Assembly: GCF_008329585.1 (NCBI RefSeq) | Contig: NZ_NPKP01000001.1 | Span: forward strand, 186,001-250,000 | Reading direction: 5' to 3' | Source of the DNA: Mycolicibacterium sp. P9-22 | GTDB lineage: Bacteria; Actinomycetota; Actinomycetes; Mycobacteriales; Mycobacteriaceae | DNA length: 64,000 nucleotides | Shown here: in pieces, positions 30,708 to 40,700 of the stretch | Layout: every line of letters begins with the position of its first letter | How positions within the stretch are numbered: position 1 is the stretch's first letter | Notes under the pieces: generated by a model | What the model was told of the DNA's origin: nothing | The model's input: only the letters and a program-made list of their open reading frames with translations | Databases searched by the model: none | Translations under genes and position numbers: made by a program

Positions 30708-31867
30708 GCGATTATCTGTCCACGGGCGCACTGCCGGACGACTATGCACAGCTGGCCAAGACGGTGCGTGATTTCGCGCAGAGCGTTGTGGCGCCCGTAG
30801 CGGCCAAACACGATGAGGAACACAGCTTCCCGTATGAAGTGGTGGCCGGGATGGCCGAGATGGGGCTGTTCGGCCTGCCGTTCCCCGAGGAGTACGGCGG
30901 CATGGGCGGCGACTACTTCGCGCTGTGCCTGGCCCTGGAGGAACTGGGCAAGGTGGACCAGAGCGTGGCCATCACCCTGGAGGCCGGCGTCTCGCTGGGT
31001 GCGATGCCGGTGTACCGGTTCGGTAATGACGCGCAGAAGCAGGAATGGCTGCCGCTGCTGGCCAGCGGTAAGGCGCTCGGCGCCTTCGGGCTCACCGAGG
31101 CGGGCGGCGGCAGCGACGCCGGGGCCACCAAGACGACTGCCAAGGCGGACGGCGGTGACTGGGTCATCAACGGCTCCAAGCAGTTCATCACCAACTCCGG
31201 CACCGACATCACCAAGCTGGTCACCGTCACGGCCGTCACCGGGGAGACCGGCACCGGCAAGAAGGAGATCTCCTCCATCCTGGTGCCGGTGCCCACCAAG
31301 GGATTCACCGCAGAACCGGCCTACAACAAGGTCGGCTGGAACGCCTCCGACACCCACCCGCTGAGCTTCGACGATGTCCGGGTGCCCCAGGAGAACCTGC
31401 TCGGTGAACGCGGCCGCGGGTACGCCAACTTCCTGCGCATCCTCGACGAGGGCCGTATTGCGATCGCCGCGCTGTCGGTCGGTGCGGCGCAGGGATGCGT
31501 GGACGAGAGCGTGAAGTACGCCAAGGAACGCGAGGCGTTCGGCGCCGCGATCGGCAGCTACCAGGCCATCGCCTTCAAGATCGCCCGCATGGAGGCCCGC
31601 GCCCACGTGGCCCGTACCGCCTACTACGACGCCGCCGCGCTGATGCTGGCTGGCAAGCCGTTCAAGAAGGCCGCGTCGGTCGCCAAACTGGTGGCCAGCG
31701 AAGCCGCCATGGACAACTCGCGCGATGCCACCCAGATCTTCGGCGGCTACGGCTTCATGAACGAGTATTCGGTGGCCCGGCATTACCGGGACTCCAAGAT
31801 CCTCGAAATCGGCGAAGGGACGACCGAAGTGCAGCTGATGCTGATCGGACGGGAGCTCGGACTGTGA
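30704..31867 (+). CDS. fadE19: Acyl-CoA dehydrogenase (FadE19), branched short-chain type
   Basis: 387-aa FAD flavoprotein. It has [13 protein letters not shown] (substrate/FAD loop), [35 protein letters not shown] and the catalytic Glu371 in GEGTTEVQ, at the MCAD-Glu376 position. That position distinguishes it from isovaleryl-CoA dehydrogenases, which use an earlier Glu, so 2-methylbutyryl- or isobutyryl-CoA is the more likely substrate. ATGA overlap with accA1. Confidence 0.92.
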
Positions 31868-32355
31868 CCGATACGCCCAAACGCATCGTCGAGCAACGCG
31901 GTCTGTGGTTCGAGGAGTTCGAAACCGGTGTGCTGTACCGGCACAAGCCGGGTCGCACCATCACCGAAGCCGACAACGTCCTGTTCACCACGCTGACCAT
32001 GAACACCCAGGCGCTGCACCTGGACGCCGCGTTCGCCGATGCGCTGCCACCGTTCAATCAGCGGCTGGTCAACTCGATGTTCACGCTGTCGACGCTGGTC
32101 GGGCTGTCGGTCACCCAGCTGACCCAGGGCACCATCGTCGGCAACCTCGGTTTCTCCGACATCGCCTTCCCCAAACCGCTGTTCCACGGCGACACCCTCT
32201 ACGCGGAGTCCGAGGTGATCGACAAGCGGGAGTCCAAGAGCAGGCCCGGCGAAGGGATCGTCACCTTCGCGCACACCGGCCGCAATCAGCACGGTGACAT
32301 CGTCGCAACCGCGTCGCGAAAGACCATGGTGCGCAAGAAACCTCAGGAGGCCTAG
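31864..32355 (+). CDS. MaoC-like (R)-specific enoyl-CoA hydratase
   Basis: 163-aa hot-dog fold protein of the MaoC dehydratase family (Rv2499c position). The segment TITEADNVLFTTLTMNTQALHLD carries the acidic and His residues of the hydratase site, slightly altered from the canonical D-x4-H, and a C-terminal strand TFAHTGRNQHGDIVATASR closes the fold. GTG 31864 overlaps the fadE19 stop as GTGA. Within this operon it may hydrate a branched enoyl-CoA or a citramalyl-type intermediate (inference). Confidence 0.87.
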   Translation: MTDTPKRIVEQRGLWFEEFETGVLYRHKPGRTITEADNVLFTTLTMNTQALHLDAAFADALPPFNQRLVNSMFTLSTLVGLSVTQLTQGTIVGNLGFSDIAFPKPLFHGDTLYAESEVIDKRESKSRPGEGIVTFAHTGRNQHGDIVATASRKTMVRKKPQEA

Positions 32356-33167
32356 TGCCGCTCGACAATATCGGTCCGGCGTGGATCTTCTGCCCGGCCG
32401 ACCGCCCGGAACGGTTCCAGAAGGCCGCGGCCGCAGCAGATGTCGTCATCCTCGACCTGGAGGACGGTGCCGGCGACAAGCCCGCCGCACGCGACGCCAT
32501 CGTGAACACCCCGCTGGATCCGGCCCGGACCGTCATCCGGATCAACCCGCACGGCACCGAGGACCAGCGTCTCGATCTGGAGGCGCTGCAGCGCACGGGC
32601 TACACGACCGTGATGCTGCCCAAGTGCGAGGCCGCCGAGCAGGTGAGCGCCCTGGCGCCACTGGAAGTGGTGCTCATCGTGGAGACCCCGCTGGGCGCGC
32701 TCAAGGTCGCCGAGACCGCCGCCGCCGACAACACCATCGGGGTGATGTGGGGTGCCGAAGATCTGTTCGGTTCGCTGGGCGGGACACTCAACCGCTTCCC
32801 CGACGGCTCCTACCGCGGAGTGGCGCTGCATGTACGTTCGCAGTCGCTGCTGGCCGCCAAGGCCTACGGCAGGCTCGCGCTGGATTCGGTCTATATCGAC
32901 ATCAAGGACGTCGAAGGGCTGCGCCGGGAAACCGACGACGCCGTCGCCGTCGGCTTCGACATCAAGGTCGCACTGCACCCCACGCAGGTCACGGTCATCC
33001 GCGACGGTTACGCACCGTCGGCCGAACAGGTCGACTGGGCGCGACACGTGCTCGCGGCCGCGACAAACCAGCGGGGCGCATTCGCTTTCGAGGGCATAAT
33101 GGTGGATGCCCCGGTACTGCGGCGGGCGGAGCGGATCGTCCAGCTTGCGCCACACCCCGGTAGTTAG
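32355..33167 (+). CDS. citE: CitE-like beta-hydroxyacyl-CoA lyase
   Basis: 270-aa TIM-barrel lyase of the CitE/malyl-CoA lyase family, without citrate lyase alpha or gamma genes nearby, so not a true citrate lyase. Motifs DLEDGAGDKPAAR, RINPHGTED, VLIVETPLGAL (metal Glu), WGAEDLFGSLGG (metal Asp) and KVALHPTQV. The orthologue Rv2498c has been reported to cleave (S)-citramalyl-CoA and related HMG-CoA-type substrates, linking leucine and itaconate catabolism; that fits this operon. GTG 32355 shares its first base with the preceding stop. Confidence 0.92.
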   Translation: MPLDNIGPAWIFCPADRPERFQKAAAAADVVILDLEDGAGDKPAARDAIVNTPLDPARTVIRINPHGTEDQRLDLEALQRTGYTTVMLPKCEAAEQVSALAPLEVVLIVETPLGALKVAETAAADNTIGVMWGAEDLFGSLGGTLNRFPDGSYRGVALHVRSQSLLAAKAYGRLALDSVYIDIKDVEGLRRETDDAVAVGFDIKVALHPTQVTVIRDGYAPSAEQVDWARHVLAAATNQRGAFAFEGIMVDAPVLRRAERIVQLAPHPGS

Positions 33168-33261
33168 CCGGCACCCCTGACCAGGGGGTCGCACTGACCG
33201 CAGCCGTGCCGAGCACCTCACGGAATGGCGGCCGAACATGCCGCCACCTGAAGGAGGCGGT

Positions 33262-34359
33262 ATGGCTGTGTTTGATGACGCGACGGTTGTCGACGCCGAG
33301 ATCGACGACGGGTTGGTGCAGTTGCTCCGGCCCGACGGGACACCGAGCGACGAGCACCGCTACCGCCGCGACCTACCGCCCGAGACGCTCGCCTGGCTTT
33401 ATGAGCAGATGGTCGTCACTCGCGAACTCGACACCGAGTTCGTCAACCTGCAACGCCAGGGCGAACTGGCGCTGTACGCCTCCTGCCGCGGTCAGGAAGC
33501 CGCCCAGGTCGGCGCGGTGGCCTGCCTGCGCAAGACCGACTGGCTGTTTCCGCAATACCGCGAACTCGGCGCGTTCCTGACCCGCGGTATTGCGCCCGCC
33601 CACATGGGTGCGGTGTGGCGTGGGACCTGGCATGGCGGGCTGTCGTTCACCGAGAAGTGCTGCGCGCCCATCTGCATCCAGATCGGCGCGCACGGCCTGC
33701 ACGCGGTGGGCGCGGCGATGGCCGCCCAGCGCCTCGACGAGGACTCGGTGACGGTGGCTTTCATGGGCGACGGTGCCACCTCCGAGGGCGACGCACACGA
33801 GGCGCTGAACCTGGCCGCGGTGTTCCGGGCACCGTGCGTGTTCTTCGTGCAGAACAACCAGTGGGCGATCTCCGTGCCCGTCGCCCGCCAGCACGCCGCG
33901 CAGTCGCTGGCGCACCGTGCGGCCGGTTACGGCATGCCGGCCGTCCGCGTCGACGGCAACGACGTGCTGGCCTGTTTTGCGGTGATGACCGAGGCCGCTC
34001 AGCGCGCCCGCGACGGCGGTGGGCCGACCTTCATCGAGGCGCTGACCTACCGGATGGGGCCGCACACCACCTCCGATGACCCGACGCGTTACCGATCGGC
34101 GCAGGAAGTCGAGCGGTGGGCGGCACGCGACCCGATCCAACGGTACGAAACGTATCTCAGATCGGTTGGCGTGCAGACGGATCGGCTCACCGAACGGGTC
34201 CAGGCACGGTGCGCCCGGCTGCGCGGCGAGTTGCGTGACGCCATCGTCGGGGCACCCGATATGGACATCGCTGAGGTCTTCGACACCGTGTATCACGAGA
34301 TCACCCCGGAGTTGGCCCGGCAGCGCGACCAGTTGCTCATCGAGTTGGGAAAGGACTGA
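33262..34359 (+). CDS. bkdA: Branched-chain 2-oxo acid dehydrogenase E1 alpha
   Basis: 365-aa thiamine-diphosphate E1 alpha subunit. GDGATSEGD...NN is the ThDP/Mg motif (GDG-x-NN), preceded by CRGQEAAQVG and followed by the phosphorylation-loop-like MGPHTTSDDPTRYR. With BkdB and BkdC it decarboxylates the 2-oxo acids of Leu, Ile and Val to acyl-CoAs. ATG 33262 follows AAGGAGG (33251-33257) by 4 nt. The 94-nt gap after citE is the only real gap in the operon and contains a small CCCCT/AGGGG hairpin. Confidence 0.94.
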   Translation: MAVFDDATVVDAEIDDGLVQLLRPDGTPSDEHRYRRDLPPETLAWLYEQMVVTRELDTEFVNLQRQGELALYASCRGQEAAQVGAVACLRKTDWLFPQYRELGAFLTRGIAPAHMGAVWRGTWHGGLSFTEKCCAPICIQIGAHGLHAVGAAMAAQRLDEDSVTVAFMGDGATSEGDAHEALNLAAVFRAPCVFFVQNNQWAISVPVARQHAAQSLAHRAAGYGMPAVRVDGNDVLACFAVMTEAAQRARDGGGPTFIEALTYRMGPHTTSDDPTRYRSAQEVERWAARDPIQRYETYLRSVGVQTDRLTERVQARCARLRGELRDAIVGAPDMDIAEVFDTVYHEITPELARQRDQLLIELGKD

Positions 34360-34363
34360 GGCC

Positions 34364-35407
34364 ATGACCCAGATCATCGAACGGTCCGCCATGCACGGTG
34401 ACGACCTGCCCGAACCGCGTCCCGCTCTGTTGACGATGACGATGGCCCAGGCCATCAACCAGGCGCTGAACGACGCGATGGCAGCCGATGACCGGGTACT
34501 GGTGTTCGGTGAGGATGTTGCGACGCTGGGCGGGGTCTTCCGGGTGACCGACGGATTGGCCGAAACCTTCGGAGCACAGCGGTGTTTCGATACGCCCCTG
34601 GCCGAATCGGCTATCATCGGCATCGCCATCGGGATGGCGGTGCGCGGCTTCCTCCCGGTGCCCGAGATCCAGTTCGACGGGTTCTCGGCTCCCGCTTTCG
34701 ATCAGATGGTCAGCCACCTGGCCAAGTACCGGATGCGCACCCACGGCGATATCGACATGCCGGTCACCGTCCGCATCCCGTCCTTCGGCGGTATCGGTGC
34801 GGTGGAACACCATTCCGAATCCACCGAGAGCTACTGGCTGCACACCGCCGGGCTCAAGGTGGTCGCCCCCGCGACACCGTCGGACGCGTACTGGCTGCTG
34901 CGGCAGGCGATCACCTGCCGGGACCCGGTCATCTACCTGGAGCCCAAACGCCGGTACTGGACCCGCGGAACCGTCGACACCGAGGCGCCGGCGCTACCGT
35001 TCGGGCGAGCATCGTTGGTGCGCAAGGGATCCGATATCACCGTGTTGACCTACGGCGGACTGGTGGACACCGCACTGAGTGCGGCGAAGCTGGCCGCCCA
35101 ACAGCACGGCTGGGATGTGGAGGTGATCGACCTACGGACGCTGAACCCACTCGATTTTGACACCATCGCAGAGTCGGTGCGTCGCACCGGCCGCTGTGTG
35201 GTCATGCATGAAGGTCCCCGGACACTCGGATTCGGCGCCGAACTCGCCGCGCGGATCTCCGAGGAACTCTTCTACGATCTGGAGGCTCCGGTGTTGCGCG
35301 CCACCGGTTTCGACACGCCCTACCCGCCGGCCCGGCTGGAGAAGATCTGGCTGCCCGGGGTGGACCGCCTGCTGGACTGTGTGGAGAAAGCGCTGGGACA
35401 TGAGTGA
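34364..35407 (+). CDS. bkdB: Branched-chain 2-oxo acid dehydrogenase E1 beta
   Basis: 347-aa transketolase-like beta subunit. [18 protein letters not shown] binds the ThDP pyrimidine side, and the K-ion/dimer contact region [15 protein letters not shown] and [13 protein letters not shown] complete the family pattern. It forms the alpha2-beta2 E1 with BkdA. ATG 34364 starts 4 nt after bkdA; its stop overlaps bkdC by 8 nt. Confidence 0.94.
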   Translation: MTQIIERSAMHGDDLPEPRPALLTMTMAQAINQALNDAMAADDRVLVFGEDVATLGGVFRVTDGLAETFGAQRCFDTPLAESAIIGIAIGMAVRGFLPVPEIQFDGFSAPAFDQMVSHLAKYRMRTHGDIDMPVTVRIPSFGGIGAVEHHSESTESYWLHTAGLKVVAPATPSDAYWLLRQAITCRDPVIYLEPKRRYWTRGTVDTEAPALPFGRASLVRKGSDITVLTYGGLVDTALSAAKLAAQQHGWDVEVIDLRTLNPLDFDTIAESVRRTGRCVVMHEGPRTLGFGAELAARISEELFYDLEAPVLRATGFDTPYPPARLEKIWLPGVDRLLDCVEKALGHE

Positions 35408-36515
35408 TACCGACAAGCCGGAACTCCTCGAATTCCGCGTCCCCGATCTCGGAGAGGGGCTCGAAGAGGCCACCATCACCGGCTGGTCGGTGTCCGTCGG
35501 TGACGAGGTTGCCCTGAACCAGACGTTGTGCACCCTGGAGACCAACAAGGCCGAGGTCGAGATACCCAGCCCCTACGCCGGACGCGTCGCCGAACTCGGT
35601 GGGCAGGAGGGGGACACGCTGGCCGTCGGTGCGGTCCTGGTGCGTATCGCCGGGGCGGCGCAGAAATCGGTGTTGGTGGGTTATGGCACCGACGACCGAA
35701 TGGACACTTCGCGGCGCGCCCGGGCCAAACCGCCGGTGCGCAAGCTTGCCCGCGAGCTGCAGGTGGACCTCACCGCGGTGGCGCCGTCGGGCCCGGACCG
35801 GATCGTCACCCGCGATGATGTGCTCGCCGCGGCAGCCACCCCGGACATGCAGACACTGTCGGGAGTGCAGGCCGAGATGGCCAGACGGATGACGTTGTCC
35901 CGGAACCAGATTCCTGACGCCCATGCCGGTGTGCAGGTGGACTGTGCGGCATTGCTGAGGTTACGGGATCGCTTGCAGATCACGCCCTTCGTGCTGACCC
36001 TGCGGCTGCTGACGCTGGTGTTGGGGCGCCACCCGTTGCTCAACTCGACCTGGGTGGACACCACGGACGGCCCGCGCATCCATCCGCATTCCGCGGTGCA
36101 TCTGGGTGTCGGGGTCGCCACCCCACGCGGGCTGCTGGTGCCGGTGGTCACCGATGCCCAGCAGCGCAGCACCCGCGACCTCGACACCGAGGTCAACCGG
36201 CTGATCGATGGTGCGCGGCACGGTGGATTGCGGCCTACCGAGCTGATGGGGTCGACGTTCACGGTGTCCAATTTCGGGGCGCTCGGACTTGATGACGGGG
36301 TACCTGTCATCAACTACCCGGAGGCCGCCATCCTGGGTATGGGCTCGCTGAAGCCACGGGCCGTGGTGATCGACGACGAGGTGGTCGCCCGTCCGACAAT
36401 GTCGTTGACGTGCGCTTTCGATCACCGCATCGCCGATGGCGCCGAGGTTGCGGCGTTCCTGGGGGAGGTGCGTGCGCTGATCGAAACACCGGAACTGGCG
36501 CTCGCCGACCTGTAG
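35400..36515 (+). CDS. bkdC: Branched-chain 2-oxo acid dehydrogenase E2 (dihydrolipoyl acyltransferase)
   Basis: 371 aa: one lipoyl domain with lipoyl-Lys50 in LETNKAEVE, an E3-binding domain ([12 protein letters not shown] near 116-150) and the catalytic domain with His342 and Asp346 in DHRIADG. Transfers the acyl group to CoA; the mycobacterial complex uses the shared Lpd E3, which is not encoded here. Last gene of the operon. No U-tract terminator follows; a 288-bp gap with tandem repeats does. Confidence 0.94.
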   Translation: MSDTDKPELLEFRVPDLGEGLEEATITGWSVSVGDEVALNQTLCTLETNKAEVEIPSPYAGRVAELGGQEGDTLAVGAVLVRIAGAAQKSVLVGYGTDDRMDTSRRARAKPPVRKLARELQVDLTAVAPSGPDRIVTRDDVLAAAATPDMQTLSGVQAEMARRMTLSRNQIPDAHAGVQVDCAALLRLRDRLQITPFVLTLRLLTLVLGRHPLLNSTWVDTTDGPRIHPHSAVHLGVGVATPRGLLVPVVTDAQQRSTRDLDTEVNRLIDGARHGGLRPTELMGSTFTVSNFGALGLDDGVPVINYPEAAILGMGSLKPRAVVIDDEVVARPTMSLTCAFDHRIADGAEVAAFLGEVRALIETPELALADL

Positions 36516-36676
36516 CCCTCAACGCTGCGATTCATGCGCGATGTGTTCGCGTCCTGCCGCTTTGGGTGCGCACCGACGCCGGCGGGATGCACCTGAACGG
36601 CCGCATCGGCGACGACAGCGAGTGTGGGATCAGCGGGACCGGTTTGCGATTTCGGGCCCGTAAGACGTTCTAAAAA

Positions 36677-36734
36677 GTGGTACTACCCGCGGTACTGCCT
36701 TTTGCGTAGTACTACCCGTAGTACTGCATTTCGC
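36677..36734. repeat. Two tandem copies of a 29-bp palindrome-containing repeat
   Basis: Units 36677-36705 and 36706-36734 agree at 24 of 29 positions. Each contains GTRGTACTACCCG followed by GTACTGC, so the half GTACTAC recurs in inverted form as GTAGTAC; the second unit has the perfect 10-bp palindrome GTAGTACTAC. It lies in the 288-bp gap between the convergent bkdC and echA14 genes, which otherwise holds nothing recognisable. More A+T-rich than the surroundings. Function unknown: operator cluster, recombination remnant or transcript-end structure. Confidence 0.8.
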
Positions 36735-36803
36735 AGTGGTTTTGTTGGTGCCGGCCCGCACTGCAGGGGTTGTACGCCGGCGTCCGCTCACGCGCCCAGG
36801 TCG

Positions 36804-37556
36804 TCAGCTCTTCTTGGCTGCGGCCAGGCGGCGCTGGAACTCCGGTGATTCGATGGAACGGGCCTGCGGCGTGATCTCCACGTCCACGGCAATCGCGTGC
36901 TGCGCGCTGTCGACGAAACCCGGGTTGGCGGTCGCCCGCATCGACGCCTTCGTCGCGATCACCACATCGCGGGGCGCGGAGGCCGGGCCGGCGGCCAGGA
37001 GTTGCGCCGCAGCGACCGGGTCATCGGCGACTTCGAGGGCCAGACCGTATCGGACCGCCTCGTCGGCATCGAAGCGTTTGCCGAACAACAACGCCGCACG
37101 CGCGACCTGAGGTCCGACACCGCGCTGCAGCATCCAGGTTGCGCCGCCACCGGGATGTATGCCGAGCTTTTGAAAACGAGGATCGAAAAGTGCTGCTGGG
37201 CCGGCGATTCGGACATCGGCCGCGAGCGCGAGGTTCAGTCCCGCGCCGACGGCGGCGCCGTTGACGGCCGCAATGGTAGGCAGTGTGCAATCCGCGACGG
37301 CGAGGAATCCGTCGTAGATGACGCGCAGCCCCTCCTCGGCGGCTTCCCCCAGGGCGGTCAAGTCCGCACCCGCGCAGAAAGCCCTGCCCGCGCCGGTCAG
37401 GACGACGGCGTGCACATCGGTGTTTGCCTCGGCGGCGACGATCGCGGCGCGCAGGGCCGCGGAGATCTCCGCGGTCACGGCGTTCCGCCGGTCGGGATCG
37501 TTGACGGTGACGGTGGCGACGTGATCGGCGACGTCGACGAGAACGAGGTCTGACAT
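36804..37556 (-). CDS. echA14: Enoyl-CoA hydratase/isomerase family protein (EchA14 type)
   Basis: 250-aa crotonase-fold protein. Oxyanion motifs [12 protein letters not shown] and [18 protein letters not shown] are intact. At the position of the second catalytic Glu there is [13 protein letters not shown] rather than the usual xPExG(G), so the hydratase Glu pair is incomplete and it may act as an isomerase, hydrolase or other crotonase. Sequence and place next to bkdC match Rv2486. ATG 37556 has no obvious strong RBS. Divergent from the Gly-rich gene (228 bp). Confidence 0.87.
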   Translation of the reverse strand: MSDLVLVDVADHVATVTVNDPDRRNAVTAEISAALRAAIVAAEANTDVHAVVLTGAGRAFCAGADLTALGEAAEEGLRVIYDGFLAVADCTLPTIAAVNGAAVGAGLNLALAADVRIAGPAALFDPRFQKLGIHPGGGATWMLQRGVGPQVARAALLFGKRFDADEAVRYGLALEVADDPVAAAQLLAAGPASAPRDVVIATKASMRATANPGFVDSAQHAIAVDVEITPQARSIESPEFQRRLAAAKKS

Positions 37557-37784
37557 GGCATCAGGCTACGGACCGGGGTGCAAGGCGTGAACCGGAGGTC
37601 TGCCGCGCCGTCGGAAGACCTGATTCGGCGCGTTGTCCAGGTGTTTTACCCGGTTCTATCACAACCCCGGATCTCCTTGGCATCGGAACGATAACCGTCC
37701 CATCTGTCGCGCCGGGAACTTGCATCCGTGTCATTTACCTTTCTCTCTGACTGCGACGTCAATATGAGAACGCTTGGGGATGAC

Positions 37785-40700
37785 ATGGTGAGTAAGTCAA
37801 ATCGGCTGGCCGTCAGCATGATTGCTGCGGCAGCATTGTGCACTCCGCCTCTTTTGCTGAGTGCGGTGGCTCAGGCGCAACCGGCGTTGCAGTCGAGTGC
37901 GGGTGGCGTGCCCTGTGTCGGCATGGTGCAGCAGCTGGCGGCGTCCCCGCCCGACGTGGGTCAGTCGCTGCAGGGCATCGCGGCACCATTCACCGGTGCG
38001 GGCGCCGCGCCTGTCGTCATCCCGCCCGCGACCGCGGCCGGTGCGATTCCCGCTGCCGGTACAGCCGGTGGTGCAGGAGGCGCTGGTGCAGCCGGTGGTG
38101 GTGCGGCAGGCGGCGCAGGCGCTGGTGGAGCGGGTGGCGCTGGTGGCGGCGCCGGCGGTGGCGCTGCCGGTGGTGGTGGCGCTGGTGGAGCGGGTGCTGC
38201 TGGTGGCGGCGGCGCGGCAGCCGGTGGTGCCGGTGGAGCGGGCGCCGGCGCGGCTGGAGGAGCCGGCGGTGCCGGTGCACCACTTGCGGGTGGGGCGCCC
38301 ATCGCGGGTGCCGCGCCCGCCGGTGCACCCATCGCAGATGCCGCGGGCGCCGTGGGCGGTCTCCCGGCCGGAGTGGTGGACACCGCCGGCGCGCCGATCC
38401 CCGGTGCTGGAGGTGACGGAGCCGCGATCGCGGACGCCGCGGCCCATGTCGGCCAGGGTGGTGCGCCGGGTGGCGGCGAAGGTGCCGGGGGCGGCGCCCC
38501 GGGCGGTGGCGTGGTACATCCCGCGGCCGCGAATATCGCGCCCGCAGGCCCGATTGTCGATGCCGCTGCGGTTGTTCCGCCGGCTGGTGACGCGGCGGTT
38601 CCCGCGGCAGCAGTCGTCGACGGCGGCGCAGTCGCGCCCGCGGCCGCCGCGCCGGTGATCGGTGGCGGTGAGGGTGCTGCTCCTGTCGCCGCGATCGGTG
38701 GCGGTGAAGCCGGTGGTGGCGCCGGCGGTGCCGGTGGTGGTGGAGCTGGCGGCGGTGCAGCAGGTGGTGGCGCAGCAGGCGGAGCTGGCGGCGGTGGTGC
38801 GGCCGGCGCCGGTGGTGGTGGAGCTGCAGGTGCAGGTGGTGGCGCTGCTGGTGCAGTCGGCGGTGGCGGTGCGGCCGGTGGAGCTGGTGGCGGTGCCGGT
38901 GGTGTGGCAGGCGGTGGCGCTGCCGGCGGTGGCGCGGTTCCCGTCGGAGCTGTGGTCGAAGGCGGCGGCGTTGGCGGTGCCCCCGTGGAACTTGCCGTGG
39001 TTGCGCCCCCCGTTGAGGTGGCCCTACCGCCGGTCGAGGTGGCTGCGCCTCCGGTCCAGGTCGCGTTGCCCCCGGTCGAGGTGGCCGCGCCCCCGGTGGA
39101 AGTGGCGGCACCTCCGATCGAGGTTCACGCGCCGCCGGTTCAGGTGGCCGGGCCCCCAGCCGAGATTTCCGTACCGGACATCGACATCGAGGTACCCGAT
39201 ATCAGCATTCCGGGCATCGGTGTGCCCGGTGGTGTCGGAGTCCCCGGCGGAGTGGTCGGCGGTGCACCTGGTGCCGTGGTCGGTGGTGCTCCCGCCGCTG
39301 TGGTCGCTGACGCAGGAGCCGCGGCCGCTGCGCCCGGTGCTGCTGTCGTCCAGGCTGCGGCACCCGCGGTCGCGGGTGGCGCGGCTGGCGGAGGGGCCGC
39401 GGGTGGTGGCGCCGCAGGTGGCGCCGGTGCGGCGGGCGGAGGTGCCGGTGCGGGCGGTGCCGGAGCAGGTGGCGCTGGTGCGGGCGGTGCCGGTGCGGGT
39501 GGCACCGGTGCTGGTGGCGCTGGTGCGGGCGGTGCCGGAGCAGATGCGGGTGTTGTCGGTGGCGGTGCCCCGGCGGCCGGTGGTGCAGGTGGCGGAGCCC
39601 CCGTCGGAGGTGGTGCGGCGGGCGGCGCTCCGGCGGCCGGTGGTGCCGGGGGTGGCGCACCCGTCGGCGGTGGTGCACCCGTCGGTGGTGGCGCCCCGAT
39701 CGCAGGTGGCGCACCTGCCGGAGCGCCCTTGGTGGACGCGGCCGGTGTCCCTGCGGGTACTCCGCTGGTGGACACGTCGGTGGTCGGACCGTTGATGGCG
39801 AACACCGGACTCAACTCAGGAATTCTCGACAACGCCGCGGGCGCGGCGCCCGGCGGCCTTGCTGCTGCGGAAGGGGCCATCGCGCAGGGCTCCGGAGGTG
39901 GCGGACTTCCGCTCGCCGATGCCGCAGGTGCCGGTGGTGGACTTCCGCTCGCGGACGCGGCCGGTGTCGGCGGCCCAGCCGTGGGAGCGATCCAGGACGC
40001 TGCTGCCGTGGCGATCCCCGCGGGAGATGCGGGTGCCGGAGCCGGCGGTGGCGCAGCCGGAGCAGGTGGTGCCGGCGGCGGTGGAGGAGCGGCCGGTGGT
40101 GCTGGTGGCGGCGGTGGTGCCGGAGCCGGAGGCGCGGGTGGTGCAGGCGGCGGTGCCGGTGGTGCAGGAGGAGCCGGCGGCGGTGGTGGTGCCGGAGGAG
40201 CCGGAGCCGGTGGCGGTGGTGGTGCCGGAGCGGGCGGCGCGGGTGCCGGTGGCGGTGCAGCCGGTGGTGGGGCAGCAGGTGCGGCCGGCGGTGGTGCAGC
40301 CGGAGCGGGTGGTGCCGGAGCCGGTGGCGTGAACGCCGCGGTCGTCGGACCGCTGATGGCCAGCACCGGCGGACTGGGAGCCGTGCAGGCCGTTACTGCA
40401 CCCGCGGTGGCAGCCGTTCAGGCGGCTGCACCAGCCGCGGCAGTGGGTGGCGGCAGTGCAGGCGTGGGCGGTGGTGGCGGTACAGCGTTCGCCGGCATCC
40501 CCGGTGTCATGGCACCAGCGGCCGGTGCGGCATCAGGACTTCCGGGGATGGTCATGGCACCGCTGGCCGGTGTGACCGGCATCCTCGCCGAGATGCTTCC
40601 GCAGCCCTCGCTCGGCATGCCGAGCGGAACCGGCCTGACCGGCATGCTGCCGACACCTCAGCTCAACATGCCTTCGGTGAGTGGGCTTCCGGTGCCGGTA

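Noticed and set aside
33173..33189. Hairpin CCCCT/AGGGG between citE and bkdA as operon terminator
   Set aside because: Only 5 bp, with no U-run; the genes are functionally one operon and bkdA has its own RBS.
38065..40330. CRISPR array in the Gly-rich repeats
   Set aside because: Repeats are short, in-frame, directly coding and without uniform spacers.
39140..40366. Pro/Ala-rich 408-codon reverse-strand frame in the Gly-rich gene
   Set aside because: GGC/GCC repeats read as PPA on the other strand. The forward frame has the signal peptide, RBS and unique C-terminus.
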